A stretch of DNA of 41,980 nucleotides from Aliidiomarina maris (GTDB lineage Bacteria; Pseudomonadota; Gammaproteobacteria; Enterobacterales; Alteromonadaceae). The stretch lies in the NCBI RefSeq assembly GCF_003987335.1, contig NZ_PIPK01000019.1, positions 1 to 41,980 of the forward strand. The letters run 5' to 3'. The notes beneath the pieces are model-generated. The model was not told where the DNA came from, ran no database searches, and saw only the letters and a list, made by a program, of their open reading frames with translations. Each line of letters begins with the position of its first letter. Position 1 is the first letter of the stretch. The translations under genes and the position numbers were made by a program. Positions 16,848-24,705 of this stretch are shown here, in pieces.

Positions 16848-17472
16848 CATTATCAGCCGTGGGCAGCGCTCAGAGCCATACGCCTACTTGACCTTCGACG
16901 ATGGCCCCGACCCTGAGTTCACACCGGCTGTGTTAGACCTATTAGCCAAGCACCACATCCAGGCGAGCTTTTTCGTGTTGGGAGAAGCCTGTGTTGCACA
17001 CCCCGCGTTAGTTCGACGTATCGCCGACGCGGGTCACGATATTGGTATTCATAGCTATTCCCATGCGCATCCTTGGCGCTTATCTCAAGCAGACGTGCGA
17101 GAAGAAATTCGACGCTGCTATCACACCCTAGCCGACACCACAGGTAACGCGACCCAGTTATTTCGCCCCGCCTATGGTCGCATTCGGCCTGCTGCATTAG
17201 CACAAGCCAAAGCCTTAGGGATGCATACCGTACTATGGAACCGAAGTGTCATTGATTGGGGGCGATGGGGCACCGTTGAGGCCATCCAGCGTCGACTGAC
17301 CGCGACAAAACCCGGCGACATTGTACTGATGCATGACGCGAGGCCAGAAGCCAACCGCCCGGCAGCCTCTTTCACTGCACTGCAAAACTTTTTAACCAGC
17401 GAACGCGCAGCCCACTGTCAATTTCAGGGGCTTAGCTGTCTAATCGCAAAGCACCCAGCAGCTAAACGCTAA
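16825..17472 (+). CDS. Polysaccharide deacetylase (NodB domain)
   Basis: The 215-residue protein has the NodB motifs: YLTFDDGPDPEFT (catalytic base and metal Asp), HSYSHAHPW (metal His pair), FRPAYGRIRP (motif 3), DWG in motif 4 and DIVLMHDA near the end. No signal peptide or anchor is seen, so the protein is probably cytosolic or works with membrane partners. It overlaps YkoP-like, and the order TVP38, GT28, YkoP, deacetylase suggests it removes an acetyl group from the sugar made by the glycosyltransferase. Its stop overlaps the stop of the convergent amidohydrolase gene. Confidence 0.88.
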   Translation: MWPNGLLNIISRGQRSEPYAYLTFDDGPDPEFTPAVLDLLAKHHIQASFFVLGEACVAHPALVRRIADAGHDIGIHSYSHAHPWRLSQADVREEIRRCYHTLADTTGNATQLFRPAYGRIRPAALAQAKALGMHTVLWNRSVIDWGRWGTVEAIQRRLTATKPGDIVLMHDARPEANRPAASFTALQNFLTSERAAHCQFQGLSCLIAKHPAAKR

Positions 17473-18263
17473 GTGAAAAGCTTCATTTCAATGACGCGAA
17501 TCAACGAGCGCAGGAACGTTATCGTGTTAGAGCCCCGCGCTGAAGCTTTTAACTCGTCCAATGCATGCTGGTCTAACCACACCCCGTTGATCATCACACC
17601 CGCCGGGAATTCCAACACGCTGATATCGTTGAGTGGGTCACTCGGCACTAGAATCAAGTTGGCGCGATAGCCAGCACGGTGCTGCTTGCGCACCACAGCG
17701 CGCGCTTCGTCAGCTGTCGTGACTGTGGTTTGCAGCACCAGCTCATTGGGCCCTGAACTATTGATAATTGGGCCAGTGGTGATTAAGTCAGGTGCTATTA
17801 GTTGCTGCTGTGCGATACGTTCAATGAGACGTAAATGAAACGGGTAGCCCGACATATTGCGCAACCCCGTGACGCCATGGGCAAGGTACGCAGCGAGCTC
17901 TGTTTCGTCATTGAGGTGAACATGCGCATCGATCAACCCAGGCATTAAGGTCTGGCCGCGGCCATCCACCAGCAGCGTGCCTCTGGGCGCTGGCACCGAA
18001 CCCGCGACACCTATTTCGGCAATTTGATTGCCAATCACTAGTACCGCTTGCAGTTCAGAAGGGGTTGCGGGCGCTGGCAGCGCTTGCGAATCATGCGCCA
18101 TCGACAGCACCCGCACATTGTCAAATAGCACCGCATTTGGTTTAAACGCCTGCTGCTGCAACGCACTGGGCGGCCGCAGAATCAGCATCCATAAGCTTGC
18201 CAGCACCGCAATGCTGATAACAAGCGCAATCGCCGCTACTTTGATGGCTTTACTTCGCGGCAT
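17469..18263 (-). pseudogene. Amidohydrolase with the catalytic middle deleted (in frame)
   Basis: The 264-residue frame starts with a membrane anchor (MPRSKAIKVAAIALVISIAVLASLWMLIL) and the usual amidohydrolase N-terminal half: NQIAEIG, then TLMPGLIDAHVHLND with the metal HxH, and GVTGLRNMSG. At about residue 208 (HRAGYRANLILVPSDPLNDISV) it jumps straight to the C-terminal beta-sandwich that normally follows the metal centre. Complete family members run to about 450-480 residues, so roughly 200 are missing, including the later metal His pair and catalytic Asp. The frame stays open and a ribosome site (AGAGG) is present, so a stable but inactive protein is possible. It follows the beta-lactamase gene in the same operon. 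Confidence 0.7.
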
Positions 18264-18282
18264 ATGTATAAACCTCTTATGG

Positions 18283-19083
18283 TTAGCGGGCAGGCAACGC
18301 ATCGAGGGACGCTAAAATAGCCCGCGCGATTTGCTCTCGTTTGGCTAAATCGTCCATCCGGTTGGGGGTGTCGATGTTGAGGGCAAAGAATACTGGCCCC
18401 GTTGGCCATTCGACCCAACCAACCCACCAGCCAATACTGCCGCCCCAGCCCGTTTTAGCGCGTAAAATCCATTCACGATCAGCCTCAACCACCATAACGT
18501 CTTTCACCAAACGCTGATGCTCAACCGCATACGGCAAAGCATTGCGGTATAGGCGCTGCAAAAAGGCCACTTGCTCATGGGCGGATATTGCCAGATTTCC
18601 GTCTACCCAATACGCGCCGAGCTCAGTGTCTGCGTTGCTACTTGCATCGGCATTCCCGTAATCAAGTTGCCGCAAATACTGCTGCGAGCGTGCCAGCCCG
18701 AGTGCGTTCGCAAAGCCCTCGTACACCCAAACCGCAGACACCCGCATCGCCGAGCGCAAATCTTGGTCAGCATTATGCCCCGCGAAACTATGTTCAGTGC
18801 CGTCCCATACAAATACCTGAAACTCGTCGTCCACCAAACCGGCATCTAACGCAAACAAGGTATGTGGAATCTTAAATGTCGACGCTGGCGTCAATCGTTG
18901 CTGCGCCCGCTGCGGGTTATGCACCAAAGTGGTATCTGCTTGGTTTCGCGCATCGAGCACCACCATAGTGCCCTGAGCGTCGAATCGGCTAAACACCTCG
19001 GCCCAATCAGGTTGAGTTTGCATCTCCATGGCGGACGATGACCCTAGGCCAAGCCAGACAAATACCCATGCCGCGTAGCTCAT
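18283..19083 (-). CDS. Class D (OXA-type) beta-lactamase
   Basis: The 266-residue protein has all the class D landmarks: S68-T-F-K71 (nucleophile and carboxylated Lys), S116-A-V-W119, Y142-G-N144, W159 in AYWVDGNLAISA and K210-T-G-W213. A short signal-like segment leads into QPDWAEVFSRF. Class D enzymes hydrolyse penicillins and, in some branches, carbapenems; the spectrum cannot be told from motifs. The start codon overlaps the stop of map (ATGA). Being inside a conserved-looking operon rather than beside attC sites suggests a resident chromosomal gene. Confidence 0.93.
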   Translation of the reverse strand: MSYAAWVFVWLGLGSSSAMEMQTQPDWAEVFSRFDAQGTMVVLDARNQADTTLVHNPQRAQQRLTPASTFKIPHTLFALDAGLVDDEFQVFVWDGTEHSFAGHNADQDLRSAMRVSAVWVYEGFANALGLARSQQYLRQLDYGNADASSNADTELGAYWVDGNLAISAHEQVAFLQRLYRNALPYAVEHQRLVKDVMVVEADREWILRAKTGWGGSIGWWVGWVEWPTGPVFFALNIDTPNRMDDLAKREQIARAILASLDALPAR

Positions 19084-19904
19084 AGACTACCTTCCGCGAG
19101 CGCCGTCGCCGGAACTTGCTCATCGGCACGCAAGGTCAACACCTCAAAGCCATCCTCCGTCACTGCCACCGTGTGCTCCCATTGCGCAGAAAGCTTTTTG
19201 TCACTGGTGACTATGGTCCAGCCATCCTTTTTCTGCTTAATCTTGGCTTTGCCTTGGTTGATCATAGGCTCAATGGTAAACACCATGCCCGCTTCCAACA
19301 CTAGCCCCTTACCGGCAGCGCCGTAATGCAGCACCTCGGGCGCTTCGTGCATCTCGCGGCCAATCCCATGCCCGCAAAATTCACGCACCACCGAATAGCC
19401 ATGGGCTTGTGCATAGGTTTGAATGCGATGCCCAATATCACCCAGAGTCGCGCCTGGTTTAACGCATTGAATGCCTTGCCACATGGCTGCGTAGGTAGTT
19501 TCCACCAAACGTTTGGCAAGGGGTGACACATCACCCAACATATACATTTTGCTCGAATCTGCGATAAAGCCGTTTTTCTCCAGCGTAATGTCGAGGTTAA
19601 TAATGTCGCCCGATCTTAGCTTTTGGCTTGGCGAGGGCACCCCGTGGCACACGACATGATTCACCGAGCTGTTCAACACATACTGATAGCCATACTGGCC
19701 TTTGCTAGCAGGTCGGGCTTGCAGGGTTTGCGTGATATACGTATCCACCAAATCATTGATTTCCATGGTTGATATACCCACTTTGACAACCCCATCGAGG
19801 TAATCAAATACTTGCGCCAGCAACTGCCCTGCTTGGCGCATCAGCGCCACCTCTTGTGGGGTTTTGATCAGTACGTTGTTATTGTCTTGTTCCAAGTTAG
19901 CCAC
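19080..19904 (-). CDS. map: Type I methionine aminopeptidase (paralogue)
   Basis: The 274-residue enzyme has the pita-bread fold landmarks: VNHVVCHGVPS (substrate His), INLDITLEKNGFIADSSK (metal Asp pair), REFCGHGIGREMHEAPEVLHYG (metal His), FTIEPM (Glu) and AQWEHTVAV (Glu). It removes N-terminal Met. The frame begins within the last codons of the ParD-like gene and overlaps the beta-lactamase start. The housekeeping map usually sits near rpsB/tsf, so this copy, placed behind a ParD-like gene, is probably the second, stress-linked paralogue known from several gammaproteobacteria. Confidence 0.92.
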   Translation of the reverse strand: MANLEQDNNNVLIKTPQEVALMRQAGQLLAQVFDYLDGVVKVGISTMEINDLVDTYITQTLQARPASKGQYGYQYVLNSSVNHVVCHGVPSPSQKLRSGDIINLDITLEKNGFIADSSKMYMLGDVSPLAKRLVETTYAAMWQGIQCVKPGATLGDIGHRIQTYAQAHGYSVVREFCGHGIGREMHEAPEVLHYGAAGKGLVLEAGMVFTIEPMINQGKAKIKQKKDGWTIVTSDKKLSAQWEHTVAVTEDGFEVLTLRADEQVPATALAEGSL

Positions 19905-20103
19905 CCGCCACTTTTCTTATATCCACCGCGGCCTGCTGCATCTGGTCACGAATAATCTCGGCGAAAGGCATGTCTGGGTTCGCCTCTGCCAACATGCCAA
20001 TTTTTATCCAATATTCAGCCTGTGCGTTAATTGATCGCACCATTACAGAGCTCGCCTTACGAATTTCTTCGTGAAGTTCGTCGTCAATTTTTACAATGCC
20101 CAT
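19897..20103 (-). CDS. ParD-like ribbon-helix-helix regulator
   Basis: The 68-residue protein reads as a small ribbon-helix-helix domain: GIVKIDDELHEEIRKASSVMVRSINAQAEYWIKIGMLAEANPDMPFAEIIRDQM. The AEYWIKIGMLAEANPDMPF run is the signature of the ParD-like family often found next to a methionine aminopeptidase. There is no ParE-type toxin beside it. It overlaps map by eight bases. A dyad at 20129-20143, just before its start, is a likely autoregulatory site. The toxin-antitoxin cassette at 35331 carries a relative with the same motif. Confidence 0.8.
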   Translation of the reverse strand: MGIVKIDDELHEEIRKASSVMVRSINAQAEYWIKIGMLAEANPDMPFAEIIRDQMQQAAVDIRKVAGG

Positions 20104-20121
20104 GAGTAACCTAATCGCTTA

Positions 20122-20143
20122 TGATTTATATATGAATCATATA
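20122..20143. promoter_or_regulatory. Dyad operator upstream of the ParD-like/map operon
   Basis: TATATGAATCATATA (20129-20143) is a perfect odd-length palindrome, nested in the near-palindrome TGATTTATATATGAATCA from 20122. It begins 19 bases before the ParD-like start codon, where a ribbon-helix-helix repressor would bind its own promoter. The binding role is inferred. Confidence 0.5.
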
Positions 20144-20316
20144 CAGATCGCATAACTGGTGCAAGTAGCCCATAGCCCTAAGGGTGGAGGGTCTATTCGA
20201 GACGAAAAAAATGACATAAAGGCTTACAAAAATCCGCTGCACACAGCTAACTTTAATATTAGACTGTTGCTGTTGTGAACTATAAAACCAAACTAAGTGA
20301 CACCGAGGAAGATGCC

Positions 20317-20529
20317 ATGGGACCATTTGAAATTGCTGCAATTGCTATCATTGGCGGCTTAGCGTATTCAGCGTACGAAACGCACATGAAAACCAAGAGC
20401 AAAGCCGCGAAAGGTGATGTTGAGGCACTCAGAAATGAAATCGCCACCCTGAAAGAGCGCGTCAGTACACTAGAAACTATCGTCACCGATAAGTCGTATC
20501 AGTTAAAAGAACAGTTTAAGCAGCTTTAG
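20317..20529 (+). CDS. Small PspB-like membrane/coiled-coil protein
   Basis: The 70-residue protein has one N-terminal hydrophobic helix (GPFEIAAIAIIGGLAYSAYETH), then a basic hinge and a charged coiled coil (GDVEALRNEIATLKERVSTLETIVTD). This layout resembles phage-shock PspB-type small proteins, but no psp partners are nearby, so the function is open. ATG 20317 has GAGGAAGA upstream and is preferred over a GTG at 20275. It is divergent from the ParD-like operon and is the last gene before the cassette-like region. Confidence 0.7.
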   Translation: MGPFEIAAIAIIGGLAYSAYETHMKTKSKAAKGDVEALRNEIATLKERVSTLETIVTDKSYQLKEQFKQL

Positions 20530-20570
20530 TGCGTGTCGCTTTGTCGAAACCATGTGCCTGAGCGGCTGGC

Positions 20571-21022
20571 TCAAGGCTTAAAGTTTTCGCGCTGCCAAAA
20601 TTTTTGAAGTGCAGTAATATTGGACGAGCATAAATGTGGCATGGCTGCTTTTATTTGCTCCAGCGGCCAATCCAAACATCACTCCCAATCACGGTGTCGC
20701 CAGCTTTCTCAAAAGCATCGACTGACTTTGCAAAAGCCGGTTCTCCATCCATATAGAAAAACGGGAAGGATGACACCCAATCATAGCGGTGACCTTGATT
20801 GCCAGCCATGATAAAAGCGGCGCCTGATCCGATAGAACAGAAACTGCCAATAATCAGCTTATCAACATCATCCCTGTCAGGAAGGAGGTAGCGCGCATAA
20901 TCATCAAATGAGTGCCCATGATAATATCCAGAGTAATAACTATAGCGCCCCACGACGATATTAGGGTTTGTAATCTGTTCGCTGAGCCCTTTGCCTTTAA
21001 ATGGGCTTTCAAAAAAATTCAT
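20571..21022 (-). pseudogene. catB: catB-type chloramphenicol acetyltransferase, internal deletion
   Basis: The first part encodes an intact CatB start: [61 protein letters not shown] and [12 protein letters not shown]. The frame then ends in four stray residues. In another frame the C-terminus of CatB continues ([18 protein letters not shown], then TALQKFWQRENFKP and stop at 20571-20573). About 58 residues of the hexapeptide-repeat xenobiotic acetyltransferase are missing at the join near 20665-20673, where GGATTGGC probably matched both sides. The product would lack part of the left-handed helix and should be inactive. CatB genes are classic integron cassettes. Confidence 0.85.
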
Positions 21023-21085
21023 AGAACATCACTTCATAACCTGTACAACATAAGGAACATGTCGAGATAGCAGTTAACTTAGCTT

Positions 21086-21526
21086 TTAGGAAACCCTGCG
21101 CTGCAACGCTTGGTTCAGAGCCTCTAAACTATCGGGCCCAGCCTGTAACCGAAGGCAATTATCCGACTCAACTTCCCAAGAGGCCGAGGAACCTAAGTGA
21201 AGATGAACAGCAACCTTTGATGTAAGCGCGCCGTGGAGTAAGCCCGCGGGGACCCACATGATGGCTGACCCTCTTAGCTGATTTGGAACTGGGCTGCCAC
21301 AGGTACCGCAAAAGTCGCTGCGATACCCAGTGGGCTTTTGAAACGAGCGGATGGCTGACTGACCGGAAATCCAACGAAACTCAGCTGAGTTCACAAAAGT
21401 AGCGGCATTTGCCGTCGAACCAGTCGCCTTGCGACATAAAGAGCAATGGCACTGGTAGAGGTCCGGCAACTCTCCGTCAACTTCAAACTTCACCTCAGCG
21501 CAGAGGCACTCACCTTTTACTACCAT
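21086..21526 (-). CDS. GFA-family (CENP-V/GFA fold) zinc protein
   Basis: The 146-residue protein has the zinc motifs of the family: GECLCAEVKFEVDG, YQCHCSLCRKATGS and FCGTCGSPV. The family includes S-hydroxymethyl glutathione-forming and related enzymes, but most members have no tested reaction. It stands in its own likely cassette. A second member of the family is at 26496. Confidence 0.85.
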   Translation of the reverse strand: MVVKGECLCAEVKFEVDGELPDLYQCHCSLCRKATGSTANAATFVNSAEFRWISGQSAIRSFQKPTGYRSDFCGTCGSPVPNQLRGSAIMWVPAGLLHGALTSKVAVHLHLGSSASWEVESDNCLRLQAGPDSLEALNQALQRRVS

Positions 21527-21626
21527 TGCACAAAACTCCTTATTTTTTAAGGCCTTACCATATAAAAATTTTTAGCAGCAAAAATAAGGCTATTCATTGA
21601 TGGGCTCCTTGCCTATCGAGGCCTCA

Positions 21627-21848
21627 CTACACGTGGGTGAATGTACTGATATACAAAGCCTCAACTTTCTCGCGAGCCCAAGGGGTTTTGCGTAAGAACT
21701 TTAGGGACGATTTAATAGACGGGTCGTTGGCAAAGCAATTGACTTTGACTCGTTGGTGCAAGCCTTGCCAACCGTAATGCTCGACCAACTGGGTCAGTAT
21801 TTTTTCTAACGTCAGGCCGTGCAGCGGGTTGTTCTGTTGTGTGTTCAT
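21627..21848 (-). CDS. VF530-family (DUF2132) small protein
   Basis: The 73-residue protein matches the VF530 pattern almost throughout: [55 protein letters not shown]530 from Vibrio fischeri is a small helical protein thought to bind DNA. The match is strong because the family is short and highly conserved. It forms a single-gene cassette, with a likely eroded attC on each side. Confidence 0.88.
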   Translation of the reverse strand: MNTQQNNPLHGLTLEKILTQLVEHYGWQGLHQRVKVNCFANDPSIKSSLKFLRKTPWAREKVEALYISTFTHV

Positions 21849-21914
21849 GGATGTATTCTCGGTTATGGTTTGCGGCTAGAGGTCTCATTGCAATACATCA
21901 ACAGGACACTTTTA

Positions 21915-22217
21915 TTAGCTCTTCTCCAGCATAAAAGTACGCAGCTGACGCTCCTCGCGCATGACGTAGAGGATAAAAGCCCGATTATCATCTTCACGAT
22001 AAAAAGTGCGGCATGGAGGAACCACTAATTCTCGATATATTGATTCTGCAAGCTCCGCGGGTATTTTCCCAGACTTTGGAAAACCTTCTAAACGCTCGGT
22101 CTTGTTAAATACTTCTTTAACGAAATGACTTGCTGCGACAGGGTTATCCAAAGCAATGTACTCAGCTATGGCATCCAACTCGTTGAGGGCAGGCTGCGTC
22201 CAAATTACTTCAGCCAT
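21915..22217 (-). CDS. RelE/ParE-family toxin
   Basis: The 100-residue protein has the ParE layout: AEVIWTQPALNELDAIAEYIALDNPVAASHFVKEVF, ERLEGFPKSGKIPAE, YRELVVPPCRTFYRED and AFILYVMREERQLRTFMLE. It is thought to act on gyrase (ParE branch) or on mRNA (RelE branch), and the P-V-A-A...F helix fits ParE better. It overlaps its antitoxin by 13 bases. Confidence 0.88.
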   Translation of the reverse strand: MAEVIWTQPALNELDAIAEYIALDNPVAASHFVKEVFNKTERLEGFPKSGKIPAELAESIYRELVVPPCRTFYREDDNRAFILYVMREERQLRTFMLEKS

Positions 22218-22462
22218 CTACTCATTTGCTCTTTGGCTTCAGCTTGACTGCTCGTTCTTCCATCAAGCACCGCGCGCTCTCCGCGAGAAAGCCCTTCAAG
22301 TAACTCAAGCCTGCGCTGCATAAACTCATAATCCTGCACATCAACAAGGTATGCCGACGGCTGTCCATGCTCAGTAATCAGTACAGGCTCTTTCGACACG
22401 TGCAGATCTGCTAGAATTTTTGTAGCTTGGCGTTTTAGATTCGTAACGAGTTCGACTTTCAT
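22205..22462 (-). CDS. Phd/YefM-family antitoxin
   Basis: The 85-residue protein has the Phd/YefM start (MKVELVTNLKRQATKILADLHVSKEPVLITEHGQPSAYLVDVQDYEFMQRRLELLEGL) and a disordered tail that would wrap the toxin. ATG 22462 gives the normal length; an upstream ATG at 22486 would fall inside the operator palindrome. It is transcribed before the toxin, as usual. Confidence 0.9.
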   Translation of the reverse strand: MKVELVTNLKRQATKILADLHVSKEPVLITEHGQPSAYLVDVQDYEFMQRRLELLEGLSRGERAVLDGRTSSQAEAKEQMSRWLK

Positions 22463-22485
22463 AGCGTCACCATTTTTACACTTCA

Positions 22486-22505
22486 AGTGATACTATAGTA
22501 TCACT
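22486..22505. promoter_or_regulatory. Operator palindrome for the Phd/ParE module
   Basis: AGTGATACTATAGTATCACT is a perfect 20-bp palindrome ending 23 bases before the antitoxin ATG. Phd-family antitoxins repress their own promoter by binding such dyads. Confidence 0.75.
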
Positions 22506-22546
22506 ACGCAACCAAGGCAATGTGCACCGCTAAACAATAAGTAACT

Positions 22547-23086
22547 CTACCCCTCATTGCGTTGGCGAGCGCGCTCTTTCGATTCAGACAACGAAGGAAC
22601 TCGCCACTCAGCACGCTGCTCGTCGCTGACTGCGCCTTCTTGAACCTCATACAAATGCCATTGACCATCATCGTCGATGGTAAATTGCGTGCCATACCAT
22701 TGCGGCTGCTCGAAATACATGAGTAGACGGTCCCAGGAAGCCGCCTGCATCCAGGTTGCACGGTCATAACCCAGTTGACTTGATAGGGTGGCAAAGGAGT
22801 GGGCAAGACGGATATCTTCGGCACTCTCACCATGTTGCATAATCACCGCCGCCTGAAAGTAATCAAGGCCTGTTTTTATCTCACCTCTGGCAAGCATTGC
22901 CAGCACTTCAGCGCGATTCGCCTCGTCTAAGGTATCAATTTCATCCCAGCTCATATTAGGGTCGCGTCGTGCATTTTGGTCGGCATCAAAGAGCCGTTGT
23001 AGCTCAGGGTTATCCTCGGCACTCACCGATATGGGGGCGCTTAGCAAAGCGCCAAGCATTAGGAGGGTGAATAACTTAATCGGCAT
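22547..23086 (-). CDS. Secreted DUF6624-like protein
   Basis: The 179-residue protein has a signal peptide (MPIKLFTLLMLGALLSAPISVSA). The helical body follows the DUF6624 pattern: LQRLFDADQNARRDP, NRAEVLAMLARGEIKTGLDYFQAAVIMQHGES, LAHSFATLSSQLGYDRATWMQAASWDRLLMYFEQPQWYGTQF. The AAVIMQHG and QPQWYGTQ pieces are what link it to the family. It is probably periplasmic, with no known activity. Confidence 0.65.
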   Translation of the reverse strand: MPIKLFTLLMLGALLSAPISVSAEDNPELQRLFDADQNARRDPNMSWDEIDTLDEANRAEVLAMLARGEIKTGLDYFQAAVIMQHGESAEDIRLAHSFATLSSQLGYDRATWMQAASWDRLLMYFEQPQWYGTQFTIDDDGQWHLYEVQEGAVSDEQRAEWRVPSLSESKERARQRNEG

Positions 23087-23186
23087 TTTAAATTCCTTTT
23101 AATGATGTCGGTGTTTATACGTACTACTCTTAGCTGCAGCAGCGCAGCTGTTATTTAGCATCAAAGTGACGTGCTGATGCGACTTG

Positions 23187-23483
23187 CTATGCAGCTGTGA
23201 GCTCAACCTTCTGCACCTTATCTAAACTCAAATTCTTTCCAGCATGCCACAAATCGTATGCATCCTGCATTGCCAACCAACTCTCTGGGCTTCTGCCTAA
23301 CGCTTTCGATAAACGAAGCGCCATTTCGGGGCTAATGCCACTTTGACACTTCAAAACACGGTTCAGAGTAGACGGTGAAACATCTAATTTCTTCGCCAAA
23401 TAGCGGCAACTCAAGCCGAAAGGCTCCATATAAGTAGCCGTAATAAATTCGCCCGGATGGGCTGGATTAAACATCACAGACAT
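23187..23483 (-). CDS. higA: HigA-family antitoxin (XRE domain)
   Basis: The 98-residue protein is a HigA-type helix-turn-helix protein: NPAHPGEFITATYMEPFGLSCRYLAKKLDVSPSTLNRVLKCQSGISPEMALRLSKALGRSPESWLAMQ. The HPGEFI start and the order toxin then antitoxin define the HigBA class. It starts at the last base of higB. Confidence 0.92.
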   Translation of the reverse strand: MSVMFNPAHPGEFITATYMEPFGLSCRYLAKKLDVSPSTLNRVLKCQSGISPEMALRLSKALGRSPESWLAMQDAYDLWHAGKNLSLDKVQKVELTAA

Positions 23484-23761
23484 CAGTGATAGTCCTCATA
23501 ATCAAGCAGATACACATGGCCATCACGAAACTCAAAGGTCAATCGCCAGTTACCACTGACAGTGATCGAGCAAATGCCCTTTCGATCACCTTTTAACGGA
23601 TGGAGTTTGTATCCAGGAATGTCGAGATCTGAAACTTCCATCGCAGTATTCAGCGCCGTTAATTGCAAACGCAATCTAGTCGCGTGTTTCACCTGAATAC
23701 CACGGGTACTTCCTGTTTCGAAGTAAAGCCTCAGTCCCTTGTGCTTGAAAGTTCTAATCAT
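23483..23761 (-). CDS. higB: HigB-family mRNA interferase toxin
   Basis: The 92-residue protein has the HigB core: MIRTFKHKGLRLYFETGSTRGI, the substrate loop YKLHPLKGDRKGICSITVSGNWRLTFEF and DVH-like end HVYLLDYEDYH. HigB cuts ribosome-bound mRNA. An imperfect dyad (GTAGCGCGTTAC) lies about ten bases before the start codon, where the HigA dimer may repress. Confidence 0.92.
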   Translation of the reverse strand: MIRTFKHKGLRLYFETGSTRGIQVKHATRLRLQLTALNTAMEVSDLDIPGYKLHPLKGDRKGICSITVSGNWRLTFEFRDGHVYLLDYEDYH

Positions 23762-23827
23762 GGAACATAGTGTAGCGCGTTACGCAACAGTGTCAAGCCA
23801 CTAACCACGTCACTTATTAGCGCCTTA

Positions 23828-24073
23828 TTAGCGATTAAACACACTTTCAAACGACTCCCCTGCGGCAATCCGCTCTATTGCTGAATCTATGGTGCCTATA
23901 ATGGTTTCAGTCTGTTGTGCTGACATATCTGCACTTACAAACACTTGGGGAGTAACTTGCTGATAATTCAATATAGGAAGCAGCTCACAGGCCAAAGCAT
24001 GCCGTTGAAAAGCTGCGCCAGAAAGCACCAGAGCTGAAATAATAATCAGAATTCCGATAACCAGCTTACGCAC
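23828..24073 (-). CDS. Small secreted protein of unknown function
   Basis: The 81-residue protein has a signal peptide (MRKLVIGILIIISALVLSGAAFQRHALA) with a Cys soon after, then a short mostly helical part (ADMSAQQTETIIGTIDSAIERIAAGESFESVF). It may be a shortened remnant of a longer protein, since the frame stops soon after a helix that looks like the start of a domain. No family is recognised. Confidence 0.5.
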   Translation of the reverse strand: MRKLVIGILIIISALVLSGAAFQRHALACELLPILNYQQVTPQVFVSADMSAQQTETIIGTIDSAIERIAAGESFESVFNR

Positions 24074-24120
24074 AGCTTCTCCGTGAGGGTTGGCGCCCGA
24101 CTAATGGGCTTTTGTCTTTG

Positions 24121-24543
24121 TTACGCGCGTGTTTTCGGTGCATTGTTGAGCTGCAGTAAATCCCATTTATTTCCATACAGATCTTGGAACACCACAACGG
24201 TCCCATATGCTTCGACTCGCGGTTCTTCGTTGAATACAACACCATTTGCTTTCATCAACTGGTAATCTCGCCAGAAATCGTTAGTTTGGAGAAACAAGAA
24301 AACACGCCCCCCAGTCTGATTACCTACACATTGAGCTTGTTCTGTTGTGCTCGCTTGAGCAAGAAGCAGGTTTGTTCCATTTGAGTTTGGCGGTGACACT
24401 TGAACCCAGCGTTTGCCAGCGCCTAAGTCGGTATCTTCAATCAAGACGAACTGAAGCTTTTTTGTGTAAAAATCAATGGCATCATCATAGTTTTCAACTA
24501 CAAGTGCAATATTACCAATTTGTTGCTGAACGGCTTTCGACAT
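24121..24543 (-). CDS. Glyoxalase-family (VOC) cassette protein
   Basis: The 140-residue protein is one VOC domain: IGNIALVVENYDDAIDFYTKKLQFVLIEDTDLGAGKRWVQVSPPNS, TNLLLAQASTTEQAQCVGNQTGGRVFLFLQTNDF, and VVFQDLYGNKWDLLQL at the end. The third metal-type residue is replaced (NKWDLLQ), so it may be a non-metal or drug-binding relative. A decayed relative of the same gene lies at 25202. Confidence 0.85.
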   Translation of the reverse strand: MSKAVQQQIGNIALVVENYDDAIDFYTKKLQFVLIEDTDLGAGKRWVQVSPPNSNGTNLLLAQASTTEQAQCVGNQTGGRVFLFLQTNDFWRDYQLMKANGVVFNEEPRVEAYGTVVVFQDLYGNKWDLLQLNNAPKTRA

Positions 24544-24668
24544 ACTTGTTTCCCAGGCCTTCTAAAAGTCAGACTTTTTACTACTTTGGGGTTTTTCGGG
24601 AAAGGTCTTACACCCGGCACGTATGGCTTCCCGCAGTTATCTAAGGTTCCACCTAATCCATCTCTATG

Positions 24669-24705
24669 TGTCTAATTGCTGCCTAAGCGGCAAAACTTGT
24701 TGCAA
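24669..24705 (-). other. Possible short degenerate attC
   Basis: GTCTAATTGCTGCCTAAGCGG is followed by CAAAACTTGTTGCAAG, a weak core pair around a short palindrome (TTGCTGCCTAAGCGGCAA). It lies in a 264-base gap between the glyoxalase and the small membrane protein. I see no intact gene in the rest of that gap; a short stretch at 24590-24655 may be a remnant of something else. Confidence 0.3.
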
